A stretch of DNA of 64,000 bases from Mesorhizobium helmanticense (lineage in GTDB: Bacteria; Pseudomonadota; Alphaproteobacteria; Rhizobiales; Rhizobiaceae), in NCBI RefSeq assembly GCF_003034915.1, contig NZ_PZJX01000045.1, forward strand, positions 1-64,000. The letters run 5' to 3'. Position 1 is the first letter of the stretch. Each line of letters opens with the position of its first letter. This document shows, piece by piece, positions 56,210 through 64,000 of this stretch. The position numbers and the translations under genes are program-made. The notes beneath the pieces are model-generated. The model was given only the letters and a program-made list of their open reading frames with translations, had not been told where the DNA came from and made no database searches.

Positions 56210-58636
56210 TCATCCACGCATCCGCTCGAAATTGGCGTCGAACAGCGGCGCCGATTGCACGCGTGCTGCGTGACGCTTGCCCAGGAGTTCGATCTCGAAA
56301 CCCTCGGTTTCCTCGGCGATCTCCTTCGGCACGTAGCCGATGGCGACGGACTTCTTCGAATGATGCGCATAGCCACCTGAGGTGACCCAGCCGCGCACGG
56401 CGCCGTCGAACCAGATCGGCTCGTCGCCAATGACATCGGCATCGGCGGCATCGACGACGAAGGCGCGCAGCCTGAGCTTACCGCCCTGCTTGCGCTCGGC
56501 AAGCGCGCCGGCCTTGCCGATGAAATCGGCATCCTTGCCATAAGCGACGAAACGATCGAGCCTTGCCTCCAGCGGCCCATAGATCGGCCGGTATTCGCGC
56601 GCCCAGGAGCCGTAATTCTTTTCCAGCCGCAATGCGTTGAGCGCGCGCGAACCGAACAGGCCGATGCCGAATTCTTCACCGGCCGCCATCAATGTCTGGA
56701 ATGCGGCGCGCTGATATTCCGGCGCCACCCACATCTCGTAGCCGAGATCGCCAGTATAGCTGACGCGCCCGACCAGGCATGGCGCCATGCCGATATCCAT
56801 CCTGGCGATGGTCATGAACGGAAACGCCGCATTGGCGACATCCGCCCGCGTGACTTTGGCCAGCAGTTCCCGTGCTTTCGGTCCAGCGATCGACAGGCCT
56901 GTCATCTTCGGCCCGAGCGCCTCGAGACGGACCGAGCCATCGTCAGGCAGATGCGCCTCGAACCAGCGCATGTGATACTGCTCGGCGACGCCGGAGCCGG
57001 CAAGGAACCAGCTTTCGTCACCTAGGTTGGCCAGGGTGAAGTCGCCGATGAGCTTGCCATCGTCCTTCAGCATCGGCGCCAGCGTCATGCGGCCCGGCTT
57101 CGGCAATTTGCAGGCGAGCAGGCGGTCGAGCCATGCGGCAGCCCCCTCGCCCGTCACCTTGTATTTGGCGAAGCTCGAAATCTCCGACAGGCCGACGCCG
57201 TTGCGAACGGCCGCGACTTCCTTGGCGACGTGAGAAAAATCGCTCGAGCGCCGCCACGAGAACTCGTCCCTGACGCCTTCCGGCGCGTACCACAGTGGCA
57301 CTTCCAGCCCATAGGCCACGCCCCATTGCGCGCCCTTGGCCGACAACAAATCGTAGACCGGCGTCGTCTTAAGCGGCCGTCCGGCAGGCAGCTCTTCATT
57401 GGGGAAGCGGATCGAAAACCGCCGCGAATAATTCTCGCGCACCTTGGCGTTGGTATAGGCCATCGTTGCCCAGTCGCCATAGCGCGACACATCCATCGCC
57501 CAGATGTCGGCGCCGGGATCGCCCTCGATCATCCAGTTGGACAACGCCAGACCAACGCCGCCGCCCTGCGAAAAGCCGGCCATGACGCCGCAGGCGACCC
57601 AGAAGCCCGGCAGGCCGCGCACCGGCCCGACCAGCGGATTGCCGTCGGGTGCGAAGGTGAAGGGCCCGTTGATGATCTGCTTGATGCCGGTGTTCTGGAA
57701 GGCCGGGAAATGCCGGAAGCCGACTTCCAGCGACGGCGCGATGCGGTCGATATCCGGCTCCAGCAATTCATGGCCGAAATTCCACGGCGTCTGGAACTCG
57801 GACCATGGCTTGTTGGCCTTCTCGTAGGTGCCCATCAGCATGCCGCCGCGTTCCTGGCGCAGATAAAGCTCGCCGTCGAAATCCACGGCGTGGATGATTT
57901 CCGTGCCGGTCTTCTGGTTCCAGGCGGCGACCTCCGGCATGTCCTCGGTGATGAGATACATATGCTCCATCGCCAGCACCGGCAGTTCCAGCCCGACCAT
58001 GCGGCCGACCTCGCGCGCCCAAAGGCCGCCGGCATTGACGACATGCTCGGCCACCAACTCGCCCTTGTTGGTGATGACGCGCCACAGCCCGTCGGCGCGC
58101 CGCACGATGTCCTCGACCTTGGTGAAGCGCTCGACCTCGGCGCCGAGCTTGCGCGCGGCCTTGGCATAGGCGTGGGTGACGCCGGATGGATCGAGATGGC
58201 CGTCCTCCTTGTTGCGCACCGCGCCGACGAACTGCCTGGGATCGATGAGCGGCATCAATTCGGCCGCCTCATCAGGCGAGATCTCCTCGAGGTCGATGCC
58301 GAGATAGCGGCCCTTGGCGACGACGCCGCGCAGCCAGTCGAGCCGCGCCTCGGTGGCGGCCAGAAGCACGCCACCGGTGAGATGCACGCCGGTCGCCTGC
58401 CCCGACAGTTCCTCGATCTCCTTGTAGAGCGAGATCGTGTATTTCTGCAGCTTGGCGACATTGGGATCGCCATTGATCGTATGCATGCCGCCGGCCGCGT
58501 GCCAGGTCGAGCCCGAAGTCAGCTCATCGCGCTCCAATAGAACGACATCGGTCCAGCCGTGGCGGGCGAGATGGAACAGAACGGAGCACCCGACGACACC
58601 GCCGCCAATGACCACGACCTTTGCATGCGATTTCAT
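56210..58636 (-). CDS. FAD-dependent oxidoreductase fused to GcvT (dimethylglycine/sarcosine dehydrogenase-like)
   Basis: 808 residues. DAO domain (~5-370) with VVIGGGVVGCSVLFHLARHG and ELTSGSTWHAAGGMH, a linker FAO_M domain (~375-430), GCV_T (~435-690) and GCV_T_C (~705-800). Enzymes of this design oxidatively demethylate N-methyl groups and pass the one-carbon unit to tetrahydrofolate. Substrate may be dimethylglycine, sarcosine or a related N-methyl compound. The MttB-like gene upstream in the same direction supports methylated-amine use. Confidence 0.9.
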   Translation of the reverse strand: MKSHAKVVVIGGGVVGCSVLFHLARHGWTDVVLLERDELTSGSTWHAAGGMHTINGDPNVAKLQKYTISLYKEIEELSGQATGVHLTGGVLLAATEARLDWLRGVVAKGRYLGIDLEEISPDEAAELMPLIDPRQFVGAVRNKEDGHLDPSGVTHAYAKAARKLGAEVERFTKVEDIVRRADGLWRVITNKGELVAEHVVNAGGLWAREVGRMVGLELPVLAMEHMYLITEDMPEVAAWNQKTGTEIIHAVDFDGELYLRQERGGMLMGTYEKANKPWSEFQTPWNFGHELLEPDIDRIAPSLEVGFRHFPAFQNTGIKQIINGPFTFAPDGNPLVGPVRGLPGFWVACGVMAGFSQGGGVGLALSNWMIEGDPGADIWAMDVSRYGDWATMAYTNAKVRENYSRRFSIRFPNEELPAGRPLKTTPVYDLLSAKGAQWGVAYGLEVPLWYAPEGVRDEFSWRRSSDFSHVAKEVAAVRNGVGLSEISSFAKYKVTGEGAAAWLDRLLACKLPKPGRMTLAPMLKDDGKLIGDFTLANLGDESWFLAGSGVAEQYHMRWFEAHLPDDGSVRLEALGPKMTGLSIAGPKARELLAKVTRADVANAAFPFMTIARMDIGMAPCLVGRVSYTGDLGYEMWVAPEYQRAAFQTLMAAGEEFGIGLFGSRALNALRLEKNYGSWAREYRPIYGPLEARLDRFVAYGKDADFIGKAGALAERKQGGKLRLRAFVVDAADADVIGDEPIWFDGAVRGWVTSGGYAHHSKKSVAIGYVPKEIAEETEGFEIELLGKRHAARVQSAPLFDANFERMRG

Positions 58637-58695
58637 GGTTTTTTCTCTGATATCAGTACGTTGGGAAGATAAAGTGAATCAGGAAGGCAGCGCCA

Positions 58696-58827
58696 GGCAC
58701 CCCCCTCTGGCCTGCCGGCCATCTCCCCCTCAAGGCGGGAGATCAGCGGCGTCTGCACCGCCGCGTTCTTTTCAAAGTTAGTGATTGGCGAAGGAAGACG
58801 TGCCCGGTAGGGCAGAGGGGGGGTGCC
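58696..58827. repeat. GC-rich palindromic element (intergenic copy)
   Basis: Arms GGCACCCCCCTCTGGCCTGC... and ...GGGCAGAGGGGGGGTGCC are inverted, with an interior containing CATCTCCCC. Same family as the element at 4628-4745. It fills most of the 211-bp gap between the MttB-like gene and the FAD-GcvT gene. Confidence 0.75.
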
Positions 58828-58847
58828 GCGCGCCGACGCTAAAAAAG

Positions 58848-60395
58848 TCACGGCTCGCCCTGCCCGATCGCTTCCTTGCGCTTGGTGACATAGGCTTCCA
58901 GGGCTTCGCGCACGGCAATATCCATCACCGGCTCGGCATAGTCTTCCAGCGCCTTCTTCCACAGCCGCGTCGCGCGCGCCGTGGCGTCGAGCCCGCCGGC
59001 CTCCTGCCAAGCCTCGTAATTCTGCCAGTTGGACAGCATCGGCTGGTAGAAGGCGGTGGCGTAGCGCTCCAGCGTGTGCGGCTCGCCGAAGAAATGGCCG
59101 CCGGTCGGCACCGCCCCCAGCGCCTCGACTGCCAATTCGTCCTCGTTGACCTCGATCGGGCGCAAAAACTCCATCATGTGCTGGATCATCTCGACATCGA
59201 TGATGAACTTCTCGAACGACGCGGTCAGCCCGCCCTCCTGCCAGCCGGCGGCGTGATAGATGAGGTTGCCGTGCCCGAGCACCGCACCCCACAGCGCCAT
59301 CAGCGTTTCATAGGCGCCTTGCGCGTCGGCGGCGTTGGAAGCCGAGCCCGGCGTCGTTCGGTAGGGCAAGCCATACCGCCGCGCCAATTGCCCGGACGCG
59401 ATGTTGGCCTTGGTATTCTCCGGCGTGCCAAAAGCCGGCGCACCCGACTTCATGTCGACATTGGAGGTGAAGGCGCCATACATCACCGGCGCGCCGGGAC
59501 GCACGAGCTGCGTCAGCACGACGCCGAACAGCGCCTCGGCGTTCTGCTGTGCCAATGCGCCGGCAAGCGTCACCGGGCTCATTGCTCCCATCAGCGTGAA
59601 TGGTGTCACCGCCACCGACTGGCCGAATTCGGCCATGGTCATCAATCCCTCGGCCATCATCTCATCGAAGCGGCGCGGCGAGTTGACCGAAATGATGGTG
59701 GTGATGCCGGGATCGTCGCGCATCTGGTCCAGCGTCAGCCCGCGCGAGATCGCCATCATCTCGATACCGTCCAGCGCCCTGCCCCGGCCGATGGCCGAGA
59801 CGTGAAAGCTTTTGTCGGTCAGCGTCAGATTGGCGAGGTAAGTATCGAGATGGCGCAAATTGGCCGGCAGCTCGACCGGCGCGCAGACCTGGTTGCCGAG
59901 CATATGGATGCAGTTGAAATGCTGCGCCAGCCGGATGAGGTCAGAATAGTCGCGCAAGTTTCCGGCGCGGCGGCCGCGTTCCATGTCGTGCACATTGGGC
60001 GGCCCGGCGACCAGGGTGAAGTTGATCGTGTTGCCTCCGAGATGGACGGTGTGGACCGGATTGCGCGGCGTCAGTGTATAGCTCGACCGGGTCGTCTTCA
60101 GCACGTCCTCGATCATGCCCCGATCTATGCGGACATTCGCTGACGCATGATCGACCGCAGCACCCGCGCTCTCGAACAGCGACAGTGCCCGCGGGCTCAT
60201 CACCTCGATGCCGAAATTCTCCAGGATGTGCATCGACGCCTGGTGGATCGCCTCGATCTGATCGGCCGAAAGCATCGCCATCGGCGGATAGGGATTGGTG
60301 ACGCGGCGCAGCGGCAGTTGCGGAATGGCGGCCGGTCCCCTGTTGCTGGTTCGCTCGGCGCCGCGCTTGCGTCTTGGTTCGGTCATGCGCGGCAT
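58848..60395 (-). CDS. MttB-superfamily (trimethylamine methyltransferase-like) protein
   Basis: About 515 residues, TIM-barrel methyltransferase of the MttB family without a pyrrolysine (no internal TAG). Recognised by ASMHILENFGIEVMSPRALS, FTLVAGPPNVHDMERGRRAG, and EALFGVVLTQLVRPGAPVMY with a GSASNAADAQGAYE segment. Non-Pyl relatives demethylate betaines to a corrinoid protein; no corrinoid partner is adjacent here. Upstream of an FAD-GcvT dehydrogenase on the same strand. Start uncertain between 60395 and 60386. Confidence 0.87.
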   Translation of the reverse strand: MPRMTEPRRKRGAERTSNRGPAAIPQLPLRRVTNPYPPMAMLSADQIEAIHQASMHILENFGIEVMSPRALSLFESAGAAVDHASANVRIDRGMIEDVLKTTRSSYTLTPRNPVHTVHLGGNTINFTLVAGPPNVHDMERGRRAGNLRDYSDLIRLAQHFNCIHMLGNQVCAPVELPANLRHLDTYLANLTLTDKSFHVSAIGRGRALDGIEMMAISRGLTLDQMRDDPGITTIISVNSPRRFDEMMAEGLMTMAEFGQSVAVTPFTLMGAMSPVTLAGALAQQNAEALFGVVLTQLVRPGAPVMYGAFTSNVDMKSGAPAFGTPENTKANIASGQLARRYGLPYRTTPGSASNAADAQGAYETLMALWGAVLGHGNLIYHAAGWQEGGLTASFEKFIIDVEMIQHMMEFLRPIEVNEDELAVEALGAVPTGGHFFGEPHTLERYATAFYQPMLSNWQNYEAWQEAGGLDATARATRLWKKALEDYAEPVMDIAVREALEAYVTKRKEAIGQGEP

Positions 60396-60603
60396 CAAAG
60401 CGCCGCCGCTCAAACCAGGCTGTCAGAAATCCGCCGTCCGCGGGCGTGATTTTAGCCAAGGCGGCACATTGGGAATTTCCGACCGATAAAAGCGACGGGA
60501 AAGGTCGAAATATTGATCATGGTTCGCCTGGACCGTGGAAGCCGACAAGCGATTAAGAAACGCAGCAAGATTCCTTTTATGATTTCGGCCTATTCGTCTT
60601 CCA

Positions 60604-61194
60604 ATGCGTAGGTCGAGTTTTAGTAAAATTGTAGCTGTCTCCGTGTTGTTGGCGCTGTCGGCCTGCGCCACACCGCCAAGCCATATCAACGATGTCTGTG
60701 CCGTGTTCGACCAGAATGACGGCTGGTTCGACAATTGGCAGGCGGCGGCCGAACGCGCCGAGCAGAAATACGGCGTGCCCGTCCCCGTGCTGATGGCGAC
60801 TGTGCGCAAGGAATCCGGCTTCAAGAGCAACGCCCGGCCGCCGCGCAAAAAGCTGCTCGGTTTCATTCCCTGGAAACATGTCTCAAGCGCCCACGGTTTC
60901 TCGCAGGCGCTCGACGGCACATGGTCGCAATATCAGAGCGAAACCGGCAATTGGGCGGCGCGGCGGACCAAATTTGCCGACGCTGTCGATTTCGTCGGCT
61001 GGTACCATTCCAAGACGTCAGACACCTACGGCGTCGCCCGCAACGACACCTACAATCTCTATCTCGCTTACTATCTCGGCTGGACTGCCTATGGCCGCGG
61101 CAACCGCGGCGATGCCGGCGTCCAGAACTATGCGCGAGCGACCGAGAAGATGGCGCGCGATTACGCAGCGCAGCTGCGCCAATGCGCCAACTGA
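60604..61194 (+). CDS. SLT-domain lipoprotein (lysozyme-like)
   Basis: 196 residues. Signal peptide with lipobox LSAC (Cys21), then a lysozyme-like SLT fold: VLMATVRKESGFKSNARPPR (catalytic Glu in KESG), AHGFSQALDGTWSQYQ, YNLYLAYYLGWTAYGRG and ATEKMARDYAAQL. Likely acts on peptidoglycan at the outer membrane. ATG 60604. Fifth wall-hydrolase gene in the window. Confidence 0.86.
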   Translation: MRRSSFSKIVAVSVLLALSACATPPSHINDVCAVFDQNDGWFDNWQAAAERAEQKYGVPVPVLMATVRKESGFKSNARPPRKKLLGFIPWKHVSSAHGFSQALDGTWSQYQSETGNWAARRTKFADAVDFVGWYHSKTSDTYGVARNDTYNLYLAYYLGWTAYGRGNRGDAGVQNYARATEKMARDYAAQLRQCAN

Positions 61195-61224
61195 CCGCGC
61201 CCGCGGCTTCAGCCTCTTCGCCCG

Positions 61225-63417
61225 TCAGCTCGGCCTCTTGCCGCCTGGACGCTTCGGCGGAGTACCGGCAAAGCCAGGACCAGCACTATGCGGTGCATCT
61301 TCCGGCACGCCCTCATGCGCGGCGTGCTCCTTGTCGAACTTGATCACCGGCTCCATTTTCGCCAGCACGTCGTCGGCAAGCCAGCACAGGCTCATATGGC
61401 CATCGCCGAGATGCTTCACCGGTGGCACTTTGGTCTCGCACAGATTGTCCGGCACCAATTTCTTGTAGCCGCAGCGCGTCTGGAACGGACATCCGGTTGG
61501 CGGGTTCATCGCCGACGGGATATCGCCTTCCAGCACGATGTGTTTCTTCACCACGCTGGTGTCGGCGATCGGGATCGCTGACAGGAGCGCCTCGGTATAG
61601 GGATGATAGGGCGGCGCGAAAATCTGGTCCGTCGTGCCCTGTTCGACGATATAGCCGAGATACATGACGACGACGCGGTCGGCGATGTAGCGTACGACGG
61701 ACAGGTCGTGGCTGATGAACAGCATCGTCGTCTTGTTCTTGCGCTGGATATCCATCAGGAGCTCGGTCACCGCCGCCTGCACCGACACGTCGAGCGCCGA
61801 GACCGGCTCGTCGGCCACCACCACCTTGGCGTCGCCGGCAAAGGCACGCGCCACGCCGATGCGCTGTTTCTGGCCGCCTGAAAGCTGGCGCGGCTTGCGG
61901 GTCTCGAATGCTCTCGGTAGCTTCACCAGGTCGAGCAGTTCGAGCATGCGCTTGCGCCGTTCGGCGACGTTGTTGCCGACATTGAATTTTTCCAGCGTAC
62001 GGATGATCTGCGAACCGACGGAGTGGCTCGGATTGAGCGTATCGAATGGATTCTGGAACACCATCTGGATCGACGACACCGTCTCGACGCTGCGCTTCTC
62101 GACGCCGGTCGACTGGATCTGCTCGTTGCCAAGCGTCACGCTGCCGGAGCTTGCAGTCTCCAGGCCGAGCAGCACCTTGGCCAAGGTCGACTTGCCGCAG
62201 CCGGACTCGCCGACGATGGCGACCGTCTCGGATTCGCGCGCCATGAACGAAATCGTTTCATTGGCCTTGACGACGCGGCCTTCGCTCGAACCGAACACCT
62301 CGCTGCCGCCAACCTTGTAGTATTTTCTCAGGTCTTCGATCTTGAGCACCGGGGCGCCGGGCACGACGCGTTCGTTGACCTTCTTGGCGCCGGGCGGCAG
62401 CGCTTCCCAATCGATCTCGTTGAAGCGCACGCAGCGCGAAAAATGGCCTTCATGGCCCTCGACCGCGATCATCGGGATTTCGGCCGCGTTGCAGACGCCT
62501 TCGACGAAATGGTGGCAGCGCGGACCGAAATTGCAGCCCTTCGGCCGCTCGTGCGGCAGCGGCAACTGTCCAGGGATGGAGATCAGCGGCCGCGAATTCT
62601 TGTCGGCGCCCGGCAGCGGGATCGAGCGGAAAAGGCCTTGCGTATAGGGATGGCGCATCCGGTCGAACACATCCTTGATCTTGCCGGTTTCCACCGCTTC
62701 GCCCGAATACATCACCGTGATGCGATCGCAGGTCTCCAGGATCAGGCCGAGATTGTGCGACACGAAGATCATCGAGGTGCCGAACTTCTCGCCGAGACCC
62801 TTGACCAGATCGACGATGCCCGCTTCCACCGTCACGTCGAGCGCCGTCGTCGGTTCGTCGAGCAGAAGCAGCGCCGGCTTCGACAGCAGCGCCATGGCAA
62901 TGACGATGCGCTGCTGCTGACCGCCGGAAAGCTGGTGCGGATAGGAGCGCATCATGCGCTCCGGATCGGGCAGCCTCACCGAGCGCACCATTTCGAGCGC
63001 GCGTTTATAGGCCTCTTCCTTCGACACCTTGTCGTGGATCAGCGGCACTTCCATCAATTGCTGACCGACCTTCATCGCCGGGTTGAGGCTCGCCATCGGC
63101 TCCTGGTAGATCATCGCGATCTTGTTGCCGCGGATGGCGCGCAGTTCCTCGTCGGACAGCTCGCCCATGTCCTTGCCCTGGAACTTTATCTTTCCGCCGA
63201 CGATCTTCCCGATGTTGGAGAGGTCGCGCATGATGCCGAGCGAAACGGTCGACTTGCCGCAGCCGCTCTCGCCGACAATACCCATCGCCTCGCCGGGCAT
63301 GACGGTGCAGGAAAAGTCCATGACCGCCGGTATCTCGCCCTTGCGGGTAAAGAAGGAGATCGACAGGTTCTCGATCTCGATGATCGGCTCTCCGGGATTT
63401 CGAACTGCCTCATTCAT
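61225..63417 (-). CDS. Dipeptide/oligopeptide-type ABC transporter, fused double ATPase
   Basis: 730 residues with two full ATPase halves (DppD-DppF fusion). N-half: GIVGESGCGKST, LSGGQQQRIVIAMAL, LLLLDEPTTALD and the oligopeptide C-terminal Cys motif FGPRCHHFVEGVC. C-half: AIVGESGCGKST, LSGGQKQRIGVARAF, VVADEPVSALD and FQTRCGYKKLVPDNLC. Energises uptake of peptides, opines or glycosides with the permease encoded just upstream. ATG 63417 has GGAG 8 nt upstream; the TTG at 63429 is an alternative. Confidence 0.92.
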   Translation of the reverse strand: MNEAVRNPGEPIIEIENLSISFFTRKGEIPAVMDFSCTVMPGEAMGIVGESGCGKSTVSLGIMRDLSNIGKIVGGKIKFQGKDMGELSDEELRAIRGNKIAMIYQEPMASLNPAMKVGQQLMEVPLIHDKVSKEEAYKRALEMVRSVRLPDPERMMRSYPHQLSGGQQQRIVIAMALLSKPALLLLDEPTTALDVTVEAGIVDLVKGLGEKFGTSMIFVSHNLGLILETCDRITVMYSGEAVETGKIKDVFDRMRHPYTQGLFRSIPLPGADKNSRPLISIPGQLPLPHERPKGCNFGPRCHHFVEGVCNAAEIPMIAVEGHEGHFSRCVRFNEIDWEALPPGAKKVNERVVPGAPVLKIEDLRKYYKVGGSEVFGSSEGRVVKANETISFMARESETVAIVGESGCGKSTLAKVLLGLETASSGSVTLGNEQIQSTGVEKRSVETVSSIQMVFQNPFDTLNPSHSVGSQIIRTLEKFNVGNNVAERRKRMLELLDLVKLPRAFETRKPRQLSGGQKQRIGVARAFAGDAKVVVADEPVSALDVSVQAAVTELLMDIQRKNKTTMLFISHDLSVVRYIADRVVVMYLGYIVEQGTTDQIFAPPYHPYTEALLSAIPIADTSVVKKHIVLEGDIPSAMNPPTGCPFQTRCGYKKLVPDNLCETKVPPVKHLGDGHMSLCWLADDVLAKMEPVIKFDKEHAAHEGVPEDAPHSAGPGFAGTPPKRPGGKRPS

Positions 63418-63485
63418 GGGTCGCTCCAATCCTTATGTGTCAGGCACGTCGTTCTCTGGGTCACGCAGGGCCAAAGATCCGTCCA

Positions 63486-64000
63486 TCAATCCTTCATCGA
63501 CTGTTCGCGCAGCGAGTCGGCCAGGAGATTAAGGCCCAGCACGAACGACATCAGCGCAATCGTCGGCGGCAGCGCCGGATGGATGAAGGAGCGCAGCAGG
63601 CGGCTGGCGTCCTTGATCGCGGTGCCCCAGTCCGGGCTCTCCGGCGCCAGCCCCAGCCCGAAATAGCCGAGCGTACCGAGCAGGATCGTGGTGTAGCCGA
63701 TGCGCAGGCAGGCATCGACGATCAGCGGCCCGCGCGCATTGGGCAGGATTTCCCACAGCATGATGTACCAGGGCGATTCACCGCGCGTCTGCGCCGCCGC
63801 CACATAGTCGCGCGTCTTGATATCCATGACCAGGCCGCGCACGATGCGGAACACGCCGGGGCTGGAAGCGAACACCACCGCCACGAAGATGTTGAGCTGA
63901 TTGGGATCGATGTGGATGATCTTCAGCGGATCCCTGTCGAAGACAAGGCCGGTATAGATCCAGCCACCAAGAATGAGCGTCAGCCCGAGCAGGATGTAGA
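63486..64000 (-). CDS. ABC transporter permease, DppC-like (5' part cut by window edge)
   Basis: Partial: the frame is open to the window end at 64000 with no start reached. The visible part covers the last helices. The EAA loop YVAAAQTRGESPWYIMLWEI is intact, followed by GTLGYFGLGLAPESPDWG and the final GLNLLADSLREQ, typical of DppC/OppC. Pairs with the double ATPase downstream. A GTG at 63884 inside the frame is not the true start. Confidence 0.9.
   Translation of the reverse strand, partial: YILLGLTLILGGWIYTGLVFDRDPLKIIHIDPNQLNIFVAVVFASSPGVFRIVRGLVMDIKTRDYVAAAQTRGESPWYIMLWEILPNARGPLIVDACLRIGYTTILLGTLGYFGLGLAPESPDWGTAIKDASRLLRSFIHPALPPTIALMSFVLGLNLLADSLREQSMKD

Overview
The window looks like chromosomal DNA of a Rhizobiales alphaproteobacterium, most likely Mesorhizobium or a close relative. 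The base composition is GC-rich. The gene families are typical of rhizobia: BtaAB betaine-lipid enzymes, an ArsR-methyltransferase fusion beside metF, an MttB-like/FAD-GcvT pair, and DUF1236 and DUF2293 proteins. Several GC-rich palindromic elements of the kind scattered through rhizobial genomes are also present. This assignment rests on recognised protein families and was not checked by a database search.

Layout. 0-3.8 kb: an IS1-like transposase remnant, the RNase P RNA gene (minus strand), a lytic transglycosylase, an amidase, a DjlA-like co-chaperone and a small lipoprotein. 3.9-11 kb: a fused hydantoinase/5-oxoprolinase carrying an in-frame palindromic repeat, then btaAB behind a candidate Pho box, then a membrane-anchored serine hydrolase. 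11.3-13.5 kb: a GH25 lysozyme-like lipoprotein and an MltB-type transglycosylase. 13.5-16 kb: a two-gene unit made of an unrecognised 155-residue protein (possible RiPP precursor) and a B12-binding radical SAM protein of the RiPP-maturation type. This is the best candidate here for an undescribed system. 16-25.4 kb: a fold-III PLP decarboxylase, an EamA transporter, a 28-codon membrane micro-ORF, the ArsR-methyltransferase/metF operon with a palindromic operator, trmO, a MOSC protein, a methyltransferase pseudogene with an in-frame TAG, a KAS III-like enzyme and tam. 25.4-34.2 kb: ettA, a diguanylate cyclase, RNase T2, an alpha/beta hydrolase, a coupled CoA-transferase/ThDP-enzyme pair and a CHRD protein.

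34.3-54 kb is dominated by reductive pyrimidine catabolism. It holds an NMT1/THI5-type ABC importer, a cupin, dihydropyrimidinase, N-carbamoyl-amino-acid amidohydrolase, an omega-amino acid:pyruvate aminotransferase, a RutR-like regulator and, 7 kb further on, the dihydropyrimidine dehydrogenase pair preT-preA. Two 16-bp sites resembling the RutR operator lie upstream of the aminotransferase/rutR divergent promoter and of preTA, so the separated blocks probably form one regulon: uracil/thymine -> dihydropyrimidine (PreTA) -> ureido acid (HydA) -> beta-amino acid (amidohydrolase) -> oxo acid (aminotransferase). Between the blocks are small hypothetical proteins, a GST and redox/short-chain dehydrogenase clusters with MmyB-like and Rrf2 regulators.

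54-64 kb: VOC and DoxX proteins, an 808-residue FAD-GcvT demethylating dehydrogenase followed by an MttB-superfamily methyltransferase (probable methylated-amine use), an SLT-domain lipoprotein, and a dipeptide-type ABC transporter (double ATPase plus a permease cut by the window edge). I saw no tRNA, 5S/16S/23S rRNA or CRISPR array.
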